NCBI RefSeq assembly: GCF_009800925.1
Contig: NZ_WOYF01000001.1
Location: forward strand, 529,214 to 593,213
Length of the DNA: 64,000 nucleotides
Direction of reading: 5' to 3'
DNA from: Budvicia diplopodorum
Lineage (GTDB): Bacteria > Pseudomonadota > Gammaproteobacteria > Enterobacterales > Enterobacteriaceae
Shown here: piece after piece, positions 21,123 to 30,401 of the stretch
Position numbering within the stretch: the stretch's first letter is position 1
Layout of the letters: each line of letters begins with the position of its first letter
Position numbers and translations under genes: made by a program
Notes under the pieces: model-generated
What the model was told of the DNA's origin: nothing
The model's database searches: none
The model's input: only the letters and a program-made list of their open reading frames with translations

Positions 21123-21914
21123 ATGAAAAATATAAGATCGTTAAAGTGGCTTTTTATTAGCACGCTTGTTTCAGCGTGCTTCTATTCAATACCGCAGGGA
21201 TATGCGAGCTCAATCCTTATTTGGCCCATCGATCCGGTAATCGAAGATGACCAGAATTCAGCCGCTCTTTGGCTGGAAAACAAAGACGATAAGCCGGTAT
21301 ATATGCAAATCAGAGTATTTGAATGGAAGCAGTCAGATAATGACAACCAATATACTAAGCAAACCGATATTGCGGTAAGCCCGCCGTTTGCCCTGATTGA
21401 ACCCGGTAAGCGCCAGCTAATTAGGTTAATCAAGAACATAAAGGTTCAGCCTAATCAGGAAAGAGCCTATCGAATCATCGTTGATGAAACACCCCGGGCT
21501 AAAAAACCGGATGAAATAGCGGGTTCATCACCCGCTAGCGTTGGAATTAACTTCCAGATGCGTTATTCGGTACCGCTTTTTGTTAGCGGACAAGGCGTTT
21601 GGACCAACCCTGATTACAGTAAAAACAGAGATATCCAAAAAGCAACGGCGCCTAAACTAAACTATCGAATCGTCAATCAGAACAATCACCCCTTCCTTGA
21701 GGTTAAAAACGAGGGAGTGGTACATGCCCGCTTATCGCATCTGACTAACGTTTCTAACGGGGATAATAAAGTTCTGGCCGACGGTCTGTTCGGCTACGTT
21801 CTAGCGCATTCAACCATGGCGTTACCGTTACCAACAAATCAGATTGATAGTGCTGGAAAGCTTCAGGCGCTGATCAATAACAATCCAGCGCCGATAATAT
21901 TAGAAAAACGCTAA
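21123..21914 (+). CDS. Periplasmic pilus chaperone (CsuC-like)
   Basis: 263 aa. Signal peptide to about residue 28 (WLFISTLVSACFYSIPQGYAS). Two immunoglobulin-like domains: the first carries VEW-type motif LWLENKDDKPVYMQIRVFEW and the RLIRLIKN-like edge strand (IEPGKRQLIRLIK) used to hand over pilin strands; the second begins near residue 165. It shields pilins in the periplasm and delivers them to the usher encoded next. The gap to the usher gene is 4 bp. Confidence 0.9.
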   Translation: MKNIRSLKWLFISTLVSACFYSIPQGYASSILIWPIDPVIEDDQNSAALWLENKDDKPVYMQIRVFEWKQSDNDNQYTKQTDIAVSPPFALIEPGKRQLIRLIKNIKVQPNQERAYRIIVDETPRAKKPDEIAGSSPASVGINFQMRYSVPLFVSGQGVWTNPDYSKNRDIQKATAPKLNYRIVNQNNHPFLEVKNEGVVHARLSHLTNVSNGDNKVLADGLFGYVLAHSTMALPLPTNQIDSAGKLQALINNNPAPIILEKR

Positions 21915-21918
21915 CTCG

Positions 21919-24459
21919 ATGCTGATAAAGCTAAAAATGATTAACGGAGCTGGCTCCGTAAAAGCCCCTGCCCCCGATTCAGCGGTATTATCTAAAATCA
22001 TTTTTTGCTCAAGCATTCTATTTTCATTTAATTGCGCAACGGTTTTGGCCGATTTACCTCCACCTCCGGATAGGGAAAACGCCGAATCAGAGCTTAAAGC
22101 CCTACCCGCTGAACAAACTGGCAGCCCCAAGCCATTGCCGGACATGTCGTTAATGTTGGAAATCGTCATCAACGGTAAGCAGACACAGCAGGTTGTGCCA
22201 GTGAGATATCGGTCTGGCCATTACTCTATTTCATCCGAGAATTTCAACGGTCTGGGATTACCCATGAAGTTCGATGACTCACCGGAGGTTGAAATTGACA
22301 CGGTCAAAGGCCTAGATGTGACCTACGACAGTGCGGCACAGCAGCTTTTGATCAATATTCCTACTGAGTGGTTACCTGAACAAAATATATCGCAGTATGA
22401 ACAGGCAGGTTATGAAGCCTCAGACAGTACCTTAGGCATGCTGTTTAACTACGATGTCTATGCCAGCCACTCAACCGAAATGACTCAAAACGACGCTATC
22501 TCTGCCTTTACAGAGCAACGTTTGTTAGGGCCATTCGGTATCGTGTCTAACAACGGCGTTTATAACCAACAGGTTAATGGTGAAAATATAAGTACCTCAC
22601 AAAATCGCTATATTCGCTACGACACGAAGTGGTTTTACAATGATGAAAAATCCATGCTGAGATACAGCGCCGGAGATATCATCACCGGTTCTTTACCCTG
22701 GAGTACCTCGGTCAGGCTTGGCGGGCTGCAGCTTTCTCGTAACTTTGCTACCCGACCTGATTTAATTACCTATCCTCTTCCTCAGTTTGCCGGTCAGGCT
22801 GCGGTTCCAAGCTCGGTCGACGTTTATATTGATAGCTACAAGAACTCGACGTCTAACGTCAATCCGGGGCCATTTACTATCTCAACCATTCCGTTTATTA
22901 ACGGCGCGGGCAACGCTTCGGTGGTTGTCACCGATCCGCTAGGCCGTCAGGTCACTACCTCTGTTCCCTTCTATGTTTCCAGTGAGTTATTGCAAAAGGG
23001 ATTAGTCGACTTCAGCCTATCTGCGGGAAAAATCCGTAATAACTATGGCTTAGAAAATTTTGACTACCAGAACAATGCCGCCAGCGCCACGCTCCGTTAT
23101 GGCCTAACCAACTGGCTAACGCTGGAAGGAAGGGCTGAAAATGCTAGCCAACTGACGGTTGGCGGCGCTGGCGGCAATATTATGCTCGGCCAGTTTGGCG
23201 TACTGGGTGGTTCGTACACCACCAGCAAGGCCAAAGACGATGCGTTTAAGCCAGAGAATCAAGGCTATTACTATTACGACGATATCACTGATTCAAATGA
23301 TGCTTACAACCAAGGAAATAGCGGAAATCAGCGTTCACTCAGTTATTCCTATACTCAGCGCTATTTCAGTATTAATGCTCAAAAGATAATACGCAGCGAT
23401 GGTTACGGAGACCTTTCGAACTATAAAAGCAGCTACCGTTCCAATAAAAAAACCGACCAGATTACCGGCAGCACAACGCTGGGTGATTTTGGCTCCCTCG
23501 GAATGGGCTATTTCGACGTCGAACGCTTCGATAGCTCGCGTTTACGCTTAGTTAATATTTCTTACAGCACCACGGTATTGAGACAAAATACCCTCTATAC
23601 CTCAATCAACCGTGAAATCGGTCAATCAGGCTATAGCGCCCAAATTATTCTTAGCATTCCGCTAGGTAGCTGGGGCGGAGCCTCAATGAGTTCTAGCCGC
23701 GATAGCAATAATAAATGGACTCACCAAGCTTCTTATAACCGCGCAGCGCCAACCGACGGTGGTATGGGATGGAACCTGTCCTATGCCAAAAACTCAGGAG
23801 ATCAGAGTGATTACAAACAGGCCAGTCTGGAATATCTGGCACAAAAAGTCAGAGCCCAAGGCGGCGTCTACGGGGACAAAGACTATACCTACTGGGGAGA
23901 GCTAAGCGGCTCATTTGTCGCTATGGGCCAGAGCGTTTACGCTTCCAGACCGATTAATGATGCTTTTGCGTTAATATCAACCGATGGTTACCCCGATGTT
24001 CCGGTTCGCTATGAAAATCAACTGCTGGGTAAAACGGATAACAACGGATATTTGCTGATCCCCTCGGTCACCTCTTATGCCAATGGTAAATATGAAATTG
24101 ACGCGGTGAATCTCCCTGCCGACGTAAAAATCCCCATGGTAGAACAAACGCGCTCTATCAAAGAGAGTAGCGGCACGCTAATTGAGTTTCCCGTCACCAA
24201 AATTACGCCCGCAACCCTGACGCTAGTGGATGAATCAGGTACGCCACTGCCGAAAGGCAGCATTATTTATTTAAACGGTCAGGATCAGGCGAGCTACGTT
24301 GGCTGGGACGGTGAGTCCTATCTGGAAGATGTAGCCAAAGACAACAAGTTAACTATCCAACGGGCCGATGATAACAGCCAATGTCAGGTGCATTTTACGC
24401 TGCCTGAACGTCCGGTTAATGGCATTCAGTCCCTCAATACGCTGGTATGTAACAGGTGA
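21919..24459 (+). CDS. Outer-membrane usher (CsuD-like)
   Basis: 846 aa outer-membrane assembly pore for the pilus. A hydrophobic segment at about residues 24-45 is the signal peptide, so the first 20 or so residues are either a long n-region or the true start is later. An N-terminal chaperone-binding domain, a 24-strand barrel with a plug (PLGRQVTTSVPFYVSSELL) and two small C-terminal domains (PVRYENQLLGKTDNNGYLLIP, then ATLTLVDESG...) follow. Length agrees with archaic ushers. The stop overlaps the region just before the tip gene. Confidence 0.9.
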   Translation: MLIKLKMINGAGSVKAPAPDSAVLSKIIFCSSILFSFNCATVLADLPPPPDRENAESELKALPAEQTGSPKPLPDMSLMLEIVINGKQTQQVVPVRYRSGHYSISSENFNGLGLPMKFDDSPEVEIDTVKGLDVTYDSAAQQLLINIPTEWLPEQNISQYEQAGYEASDSTLGMLFNYDVYASHSTEMTQNDAISAFTEQRLLGPFGIVSNNGVYNQQVNGENISTSQNRYIRYDTKWFYNDEKSMLRYSAGDIITGSLPWSTSVRLGGLQLSRNFATRPDLITYPLPQFAGQAAVPSSVDVYIDSYKNSTSNVNPGPFTISTIPFINGAGNASVVVTDPLGRQVTTSVPFYVSSELLQKGLVDFSLSAGKIRNNYGLENFDYQNNAASATLRYGLTNWLTLEGRAENASQLTVGGAGGNIMLGQFGVLGGSYTTSKAKDDAFKPENQGYYYYDDITDSNDAYNQGNSGNQRSLSYSYTQRYFSINAQKIIRSDGYGDLSNYKSSYRSNKKTDQITGSTTLGDFGSLGMGYFDVERFDSSRLRLVNISYSTTVLRQNTLYTSINREIGQSGYSAQIILSIPLGSWGGASMSSSRDSNNKWTHQASYNRAAPTDGGMGWNLSYAKNSGDQSDYKQASLEYLAQKVRAQGGVYGDKDYTYWGELSGSFVAMGQSVYASRPINDAFALISTDGYPDVPVRYENQLLGKTDNNGYLLIPSVTSYANGKYEIDAVNLPADVKIPMVEQTRSIKESSGTLIEFPVTKITPATLTLVDESGTPLPKGSIIYLNGQDQASYVGWDGESYLEDVAKDNKLTIQRADDNSQCQVHFTLPERPVNGIQSLNTLVCNR

Positions 24460-24464
24460 GAATT

Positions 24465-25457
24465 ATGAAGATAAATCGCAATATCCGGCCTACCAATAAA
24501 TTTAGCCTGCTGAGAAAAGCAGTATTGAATTGCGCTATCTTATGTCTGCTATTCATCACCGCAATAGCCCGGGCAGGCTGTACTATTACGGCGACGCCTA
24601 CGCCACAAAATTTAGGTACCACGTCCGCCTCTAACGTTTATAACGCCAGCATTAGTACTTCAGGGCCGGGCGGGCTTAGCTGTTCAGGATTAAGTATCGG
24701 TCTGGCAGCAACCAGTACGGTTAACGGAACTGTTACCAGTACCACTAATGGCTTCAATTTAGTGAATACCGGAAATGCCGCGGCAAAAATTCCTTATAAC
24801 CTTTATGGCGACAATACGACTAACTTTCCGTTTAGGCTGAACTCCACGATGGACTACGGTTCCGGCGGCTTAAACCTACTGAATCTGTTATTGGTTGGTA
24901 CCGGTGGTTCAACCACGGTCTACGTACGAACCTCTCCCGGAGCCAATATTCCCGCCGGTTTATATACCGACACCATTGTCATCAATTGGTATGCACGCAT
25001 GTGTTTACTCAATGCGTTAGGCGTCTGTGTTACACTCGATCCCCCGGCTACCGGCACCAGCACGATACAAATCAGCCTAACCGTAACCAATAACTGTGTG
25101 ATAAATAGCACCCCTAACGTTCAGTTTACCAGCAGTCCACTGGTTGAACAGTTTCAGCCGATTACGCAAAGCGTTACTCTGACCTGTACATTACAAGCCC
25201 CCTATAAAGCCTATTTCAGCTCGGGAAGTAATTTCCAATCGCCATGGCGTCAGATGAAAGGCAGTTCAACCAATATGTTGCAATACAACATTTATTATCC
25301 GACTACATCAACGGTTTGGGACAGCACAACGCCATTACTAGCTAACGGTACGGGCTTAACCCAAAGCATCAGCTACACCACCGCGATTAATCCTAACCAA
25401 TTACAACAGCCACAGGATAACTATACCGACAGCATCAATTTTACCGTTGAATACTAA
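24465..25457 (+). CDS. Two-domain pilus tip protein (CsuE-like adhesin)
   Basis: 330 aa from the ATG at 24465, which has AGGTGA 5 bp upstream; a GTG at 24456 would add three residues and overlap the usher stop. Signal peptide to about residue 37 (NCAILCLLFITAIARA). Two SCPU domains follow, about 40-200 and 205-330, the layout of CsuE, in which the first domain is the tip adhesin and the second its pilin domain. The N-terminal domain is rich in hydrophobic loop residues (MDYGSGGLNLLNLLLVG), consistent with binding to hydrophobic surfaces. Last gene of the operon. Confidence 0.87.
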   Translation: MKINRNIRPTNKFSLLRKAVLNCAILCLLFITAIARAGCTITATPTPQNLGTTSASNVYNASISTSGPGGLSCSGLSIGLAATSTVNGTVTSTTNGFNLVNTGNAAAKIPYNLYGDNTTNFPFRLNSTMDYGSGGLNLLNLLLVGTGGSTTVYVRTSPGANIPAGLYTDTIVINWYARMCLLNALGVCVTLDPPATGTSTIQISLTVTNNCVINSTPNVQFTSSPLVEQFQPITQSVTLTCTLQAPYKAYFSSGSNFQSPWRQMKGSSTNMLQYNIYYPTTSTVWDSTTPLLANGTGLTQSISYTTAINPNQLQQPQDNYTDSINFTVEY

Positions 25458-25549
25458 ATCTATTAGATAAAACCGACGGCTTGCGCTATGTTGCCTGTAG
25501 CTCCTTTTTCCAGCTTTTTTACAGATCTCTCTATTACAGGAACGTAGCC

Positions 25550-26041
25550 ATGAATAATAAAAACAATACGCTAAAAGTCGCCGACCTGTGTGATGAGCAC
25601 AGAGAACAGGTTCGATTGTTTGCCCCTATTTTTAGTGATTTTGGCGGAAAGGCCGCATTTAGCGGTCAGGCTAAGACAATAAAATGCTTTGAAGATAATA
25701 CCTCGGTAAAAGCGCTAAGCTTAACGCCCGGGCATGGTCGAATACTGGTGGTAGACGGCGGCGGTAGCGCAGGTTGCGCACTGTTGGGCGACAATCTGGG
25801 CGCTAATCTGGCCAAGAATGGCTGGCAAGGTGCTATCATTTATGGGTTTATCCGCGACAAGGCTGAACTGGCACTGTTACCCATCGGTGTAAAAGCGTTA
25901 GGCTCAGTACCGCTCGGGCCGGTTAAACTCAAAGAAGGTATTATCGGCCAACCGGTTGAATTTGCCGGGCAGGTGATTAACGATGGCGATCGGATTTTTG
26001 CCGATGAAGACGGAATTATTATTCTCAATCTATCGGATTAG
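25550..26041 (+). CDS. RraA-family protein (putative aldolase)
   Basis: 163 aa from the ATG at 25550, which has AGGAACG before it; a reading frame open from 25481 lacks such a site. The fold signature VVDGGGSAGCALLGDNLGANLAKN and GAIIYGFIRDKAEL places it in the RraA / 4-hydroxy-4-methyl-2-oxoglutarate aldolase family. Conserved R and D in FIRDK are the substrate and metal residues of aldolase members. It is paralogous to RraA, the RNase E inhibitor, and not at the rraA locus (menA region), so an enzyme role is more likely. Single gene between fimbriae and gpt. Confidence 0.8.
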   Translation: MNNKNNTLKVADLCDEHREQVRLFAPIFSDFGGKAAFSGQAKTIKCFEDNTSVKALSLTPGHGRILVVDGGGSAGCALLGDNLGANLAKNGWQGAIIYGFIRDKAELALLPIGVKALGSVPLGPVKLKEGIIGQPVEFAGQVINDGDRIFADEDGIIILNLSD

Positions 26042-26125
26042 CGGCTTTTGGCATGAAGACGCGGTCAGTCAGGAAAATCGACTAATAATACCTTCTTGCT
26101 AAACCGCCGGTTACTCATCGGACAG

Positions 26126-26162
26126 TAAAAAGCCCCGTAGAACGGTTCTACGGGGCTTTTTA
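26126..26162. terminator. Bidirectional Rho-independent terminator
   Basis: AAAAAGCCCCGTAGAAC and GTTCTACGGGGCTTTTT form a near-perfect long stem with A and T tails. It serves both the RraA-like gene (plus) and gpt (minus), which converge here. Confidence 0.92.
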
Positions 26163-26186
26163 TTAAAATCAGGTACGGCCTGTAAC

Positions 26187-26645
26187 TCAGTTATCACCAA
26201 TTGGCTTAACGAAGGTAATTCCCATATCCCATGGCTGCTCAATCCATGTATCTTGAGGAATATCAACCACGTAATCATCGACCAGTGGCTTACCGGCAGG
26301 CTTAGCGAAAATAGTCACAAAGTGAGCTTTTGGATACATATCGCGGATGGCTTTTGCCGTACCGCCGGTATCAACTAAATCGTCAATCACGATAAAGCCA
26401 TCACCGTCACCTTCAGCGCGTTTTAATACTTTCATTTCGCGTTGGTTATCATGGTCATAGCTTGAGATACACACGGTATCAACGTGACGAATTCCTAACT
26501 CACGCGCCAGCAGCGCTGCGGGTACTAATCCACCGCGACTGACGGCGATAATACCTTTCCATTGTTCTCTTGGCAGTAAGCGGCGGGCTAGCTTACGGGC
26601 TTCCATTTGCAACATATCCCACGTGACGACGTATTTTTCGCTCAT
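26187..26645 (-). CDS. gpt: Xanthine-guanine phosphoribosyltransferase
   Basis: 152 aa, the E. coli length, from the ATG at 26645 ([13 protein letters not shown]). A frame open up to 26726 would add 27 residues with no family match. It converts xanthine and guanine to their nucleotides with PRPP in purine salvage. The PRPP-binding motif [14 protein letters not shown] and the [19 protein letters not shown] block are intact. Membrane-associated in E. coli. It converges with the RraA-like gene across a shared terminator. Confidence 0.97.
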   Translation of the reverse strand: MSEKYVVTWDMLQMEARKLARRLLPREQWKGIIAVSRGGLVPAALLARELGIRHVDTVCISSYDHDNQREMKVLKRAEGDGDGFIVIDDLVDTGGTAKAIRDMYPKAHFVTIFAKPAGKPLVDDYVVDIPQDTWIEQPWDMGITFVKPIGDN

Positions 26646-26805
26646 ATGAATCGTATCCCAGCCAGTAAGATGGCCTATAAAATCAGGGGAAAAAAGTTGC
26701 AGGGGATTATAAAGAGGCTGGCCCATAAAAACCAGCGGTTCTATCAGAGAAATATAAACTTCTCGGCTGTAAATTAGGCCAAACCGGCAATAAGCTAAAA
26801 GAATA

Positions 26806-27291
26806 TTATTTTAATATCTCTTTAATTTTGGCGCTTAACTCTTCGGGTTTAGCGGTTGGAGAAAAACGCTCAATGGTTTTGCCTTGGTTACTAATAAGAA
26901 ACTTTGTAAAGTTCCACTTAATTTTTTCGCTTCCCAATAGCCCCGGAGCCCGCTTTTTCAAATAAACAAACAGAGGATGCGCATTTTCACCGTTGACCTC
27001 TATTTTCTCAAACAGCGGAAAAGTAACGCCAAAGTGAGTTTCACAAAACGTAGCAATTTCCTGATTACTGCCCTTTTCCTGCCTGCCAAACTGATTGCAG
27101 GGAAACCCCAACACCACCAGACCTTGCCCGTTATAGTCCTGCCACAGCCGCTCAAGCCCTCTATATTGCGGAGTGAAACCGCACTCACTGGCGGTATTAA
27201 CCACCAAAATAGCGTTGGCAGAAAAATCGGCTAACGTTCGCTGCTCTCCGGTTATCGTCACCAGCGGAATAGTCCAAAAATTGTCAGTCAT
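26806..27291 (-). CDS. Glutathione/thioredoxin peroxidase (BtuE-like)
   Basis: 161 aa from the ATG at 27291, which has GGAGAAG in front; an in-frame ATG at 27321 lacks one. Non-selenium peroxidase with C37 in [13 protein letters not shown], the [11 protein letters not shown] motif (Gln) and [10 protein letters not shown] (Trp), which together make the peroxidase active site. Members reduce lipid and hydrogen peroxides with thioredoxin or glutathione. It is not next to btu genes here. Divergent from pepD. Name btuE is likely by similarity but unproven. Confidence 0.87.
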   Translation of the reverse strand: MTDNFWTIPLVTITGEQRTLADFSANAILVVNTASECGFTPQYRGLERLWQDYNGQGLVVLGFPCNQFGRQEKGSNQEIATFCETHFGVTFPLFEKIEVNGENAHPLFVYLKKRAPGLLGSEKIKWNFTKFLISNQGKTIERFSPTAKPEELSAKIKEILK

Positions 27292-27627
27292 TACGCTTCT
27301 CCTGTCGGTATAAATACCCATATATTAATTATAGTGAACAAGTACCACGGCACGGAAATTCACCCGAAATGCGATTGCAAATCAGCCCCGACAGAAATAA
27401 ACGCGGGTAACGAATATCATATGGTCAAATACTGTTCACTTAGTGAAGAAAAAAGCAAAAGCGTGACCAATAAGCGTATTTACTAAGAAAATTCTTAGCC
27501 TTTCGGTGTTATTCTGACTGACAACTGGCTAACAAAAACTTATCTTTAGCTATCCCTTTATTGTTTATAGTCAATAGCACCGGTAATTCACGGGCGCAGT
27601 ACAAAACATCGTTACAGGAGACTTATC
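27292..27627. other. Divergent promoter region between the peroxidase gene and pepD
   Basis: 336 bp without a gene. AT-rich; must carry both promoters. I found no clear operator or hairpin. TACAGGAG precedes the pepD start. Confidence 0.6.
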
Positions 27628-29088
27628 GTGTCTGATTTAGCTCAACTTACGCCATCCCTACTTTGGCAACACTTCGCAAAAATCTGCTCTATTCCACATC
27701 CCTCTATGCATGAAGAAGCCTTAGCTCAACACATTGTTAGCTGGGCTAAAGAAAAAAACCTTCATGCCGAGCGTGACGCCGTGGGAAACATCCTGATTCG
27801 TAAGCCCGCTACTGCCGGTATGGAAAATCGTAAATCCGTGGTGCTACAGGCCCACCTGGATATGGTTCCGCAGAAAAATAATGACACGGAACACAACTTT
27901 GAAAAGGATCCGATTCAGGCCTACGTAGACGGCCAGTGGGTGAAAGCCCGTGGAACAACATTAGGTGCCGATAACGGTATCGGTATGGCTTCGGCATTAG
28001 CCGTTCTTTCTGACGAAAGTTTGTCTCACGGCCCGATAGAAGTACTACTGACCATGACCGAAGAAACCGGTATGGACGGCGCTTTTGGGCTACAGCCAAA
28101 CTGGTTGCAGAGTGAAATTCTGATTAATACCGACTCAGAGACTGAAGGTGAAATCTATATGGGTTGCGCCGGTGGCGTTGACTGCGTCACCAATCTTCCG
28201 CTCACTCGTGAAGCCGTTCCCGCTGGTTATCAGACCGTTAAAGTCTCATTAAAGGGGCTAAAAGGCGGCCACTCCGGCGGTGATATTCATCTGGGTTTGG
28301 GCAATGCCAATAAGCTGATGTCCCGTTTGCTATTTACCCATGCGCAATCACTCGGACTACGTCTGCAATCCTTTAACGGCGGCTCATTGCGTAATGCTAT
28401 TCCCCGAGAAGCAACGGTTACCCTCAGCCTTCCTGCCGCTAATATTGAACGATTAAAACAAACCTGCGCTGAGTTTCTTAGCATAATCAAACATGAACTC
28501 GATGCCGTAGAGAAAAATATCGACCTGATCGTTGAGCCGTTTAACTGTGGTTTTAAAGCCTTAACGCTAGATAGCCAGTCACGTTTGCTTGGCCTGCTCA
28601 ACGCTAGCCCTAACGGCGTGATTCGCATGAGCGACTCGGTGAAAGGGGTGGTAGAAACCTCGTTAAACGTTGGCGTGGTGACAACCGATGAGGATCGGGC
28701 ACAGGTTATTTATTTAATCCGCTCGCTGCTCGATAGCGGCAAAGAGTACGTAGCAGAAATGTTGATTTCGCTGGGCCAGTTAGCCGGGGCTCAAACCAGT
28801 GCTAAAGGCGGCTACCCGGGCTGGCAGCCAAACCCGAATTCACCGATTATGACGCTGGTTTGCGAAAGCTATAAAAAACTGTTTGATACCACCCCTCACA
28901 TCATGGTGATTCATGCGGGTCTGGAATGTGGTCTGTTTAAACGCCCATACCCGGATATGGATATGGTTTCGATCGGACCAACGATTACCGGTCCTCACTC
29001 TCCGGACGAACAGGTGCATATTCCAAGCGTTAGCCGTTACTGGCAACTACTGACGGAATTGCTTAAATCAATTCCTGAGCGCAGCTGA
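27628..29088 (+). CDS. pepD: Cytosolic aminoacyl-histidine dipeptidase (peptidase D, M20C)
   Basis: 486 aa, against 485 in E. coli. Cleaves dipeptides with a free N-terminus, including carnosine-like substrates, in the cytoplasm. Two-metal site residues are visible: H76 and D78 in LQAHLDMVPQK, D115 in TTLGADNGIGMA, E145/E146 in MTEETGMDGA, D174 region in INTDSE, and the late His in GPTITGPHSPDEQVHIPS. The dimerisation lid domain lies at about 205-390. Monocistronic with its own terminator; same neighbour gpt as in E. coli. Confidence 0.97.
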   Translation: MSDLAQLTPSLLWQHFAKICSIPHPSMHEEALAQHIVSWAKEKNLHAERDAVGNILIRKPATAGMENRKSVVLQAHLDMVPQKNNDTEHNFEKDPIQAYVDGQWVKARGTTLGADNGIGMASALAVLSDESLSHGPIEVLLTMTEETGMDGAFGLQPNWLQSEILINTDSETEGEIYMGCAGGVDCVTNLPLTREAVPAGYQTVKVSLKGLKGGHSGGDIHLGLGNANKLMSRLLFTHAQSLGLRLQSFNGGSLRNAIPREATVTLSLPAANIERLKQTCAEFLSIIKHELDAVEKNIDLIVEPFNCGFKALTLDSQSRLLGLLNASPNGVIRMSDSVKGVVETSLNVGVVTTDEDRAQVIYLIRSLLDSGKEYVAEMLISLGQLAGAQTSAKGGYPGWQPNPNSPIMTLVCESYKKLFDTTPHIMVIHAGLECGLFKRPYPDMDMVSIGPTITGPHSPDEQVHIPSVSRYWQLLTELLKSIPERS

Positions 29089-29129
29089 TAGGCTCTGTTT
29101 TTAGGCGATTCTGTTTTAGACAATCACAA

Positions 29130-29165
29130 AACAACGGCGGATATATCTCCGCCGTTGTTTTTTTA
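29130..29165 (+). terminator. Rho-independent terminator after pepD
   Basis: AACAACGGCGGA-TATA-TCTCCGCCGTTGTT followed by T's, 42 bp past the pepD stop. Strong stem. Confidence 0.92.
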
Positions 29166-29260
29166 GCCGTTTTTTCTATAACGAAGTGAGCGCTAACGAT
29201 GCGAGTTCGGCGAGGTCGTTTAAGGCAATTAGTCAAAATAAATTGGCCTGATGATAATAA

Positions 29261-30316
29261 CTATGAAAACAATGCCAGCTGCTTATCAACCTGAGGATCT
29301 ATCAGCGTAACGTGCAGCCCGACAAGGCGAACGCCTCGACTATGCCGCCGCTGTAACCAAACCTGCTCAGCTACCGTCAAGAGGTCATCTCGGTCGAGCT
29401 TATGCCATACGTGCTCTTGAGTGGTTAACTGAAAATCATCAAACTTAAGCTTTACGCCCTGCCGGGCAATTCGCAGATCGGGGTTAACGTTCGACAGTCG
29501 GCGTTCCAGCTCGGTATATAATTGCTCGACGATGCTTAAACAACTGCCCCAATCGTAAATATCCTTTGATAACGTCGTTTCAACGCCAATTGATTTTCGC
29601 TGGCGATCGCTACACACTTCCCGTTCATCGATACCGTTACAGCGCTCATACAATACCCGGCCAAACTTGCCAAAACGGCGTAATAGATCGGCTAAATCAT
29701 AGTTCTGAACGTCCGTGCAGGTCTGTAATCCTAACTCAGCCAGTTTCTTTCCGGTTACCTTGCCCACCCCGGATATTTTGGCCAAGGGTAATTGAGCAAG
29801 AAAAGCGTTTACCTGACCCGGGGCGATAACGTATTGCCCGTTAGGTTTATTGATGTCAGATGCAATTTTAGCTAAGAATTTAATTGAAGCGACCCCGGCC
29901 GACGCGGTCAATTGCAATTCGTTATAGATAGCTTGGCGAATATCTTGAGCAATCAACGTAGCTGAACCGCTAAACTTGGGGCAATCAGTGACGTCCAGAT
30001 AGGCTTCATCTAAAGATAAAGGCTCAATTATTGAGGTATAGCGTAGAAATATATCGTGGATTTGATGGGAAATTGCTTTATAAACCGCCATTCGCCCGGG
30101 CAGGATTTTTAACTGCGGGCAAAGCTTACGGGCTTGGGATACGGGCATCGCGCTGTGAACACCATAGCGCCGGGCAATATAGTTTGCGGTACTGACAACG
30201 CCACGTTGCTCCGAGCGCCCGGCAACGGCAATAGGAATATCGGCTAACGAAGGATCGTCACGCATTTCAACCGCCGCATAAAAGCAGTCCATATCAATAT
30301 GTATGATTTTGCGCAC
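29261..30316 (-). CDS. dinB: DNA polymerase IV (DinB, Y-family)
   Basis: 351 aa, the E. coli length. Error-prone lesion-bypass polymerase. Catalytic metal residues D8 (IDMDCFYAAVE), D103 and E104 (SLDEAYLDVT) are present, as are the fingers and little-finger regions. The C-terminus ends in QLALFS, a consensus beta-clamp binding motif. A LexA box lies 30 bp upstream of the start, so SOS control is expected. The E. coli dinB operon partners yafNOP are absent; apbE lies upstream instead on the same strand. Confidence 0.97.
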   Translation of the reverse strand: MRKIIHIDMDCFYAAVEMRDDPSLADIPIAVAGRSEQRGVVSTANYIARRYGVHSAMPVSQARKLCPQLKILPGRMAVYKAISHQIHDIFLRYTSIIEPLSLDEAYLDVTDCPKFSGSATLIAQDIRQAIYNELQLTASAGVASIKFLAKIASDINKPNGQYVIAPGQVNAFLAQLPLAKISGVGKVTGKKLAELGLQTCTDVQNYDLADLLRRFGKFGRVLYERCNGIDEREVCSDRQRKSIGVETTLSKDIYDWGSCLSIVEQLYTELERRLSNVNPDLRIARQGVKLKFDDFQLTTQEHVWHKLDRDDLLTVAEQVWLQRRHSRGVRLVGLHVTLIDPQVDKQLALFS

Positions 30317-30345
30317 CCAGCACCCTTACTACCTGACAGTTTAGA

Positions 30346-30361
30346 CTGTACAAATATACAG
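30346..30361. promoter_or_regulatory. LexA box upstream of dinB
   Basis: CTGT-N8-ACAG (CTGTACAAATATACAG) matches the LexA core exactly, flanked by A and T as in the full TACTG...CAGTA pattern. It ends 30-45 bp before the dinB ATG. This supports SOS induction of dinB. Confidence 0.88.
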
Positions 30362-30401
30362 TTTAAACTACCATTGCTCAAGTCCATCCGTAAGCATGGG
30401 C

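Noticed and set aside
25550..26041. Naming the gene rraA, the RNase E inhibitor
   Set aside because: The locus is wrong (rraA follows menA), and conserved aldolase residues suggest the enzyme branch of the family.
26646..26726. Longer start for gpt (27 extra residues)
   Set aside because: The extension has no family match and no ribosome-binding site, while the later ATG gives exactly the conserved MSEKY start and length.
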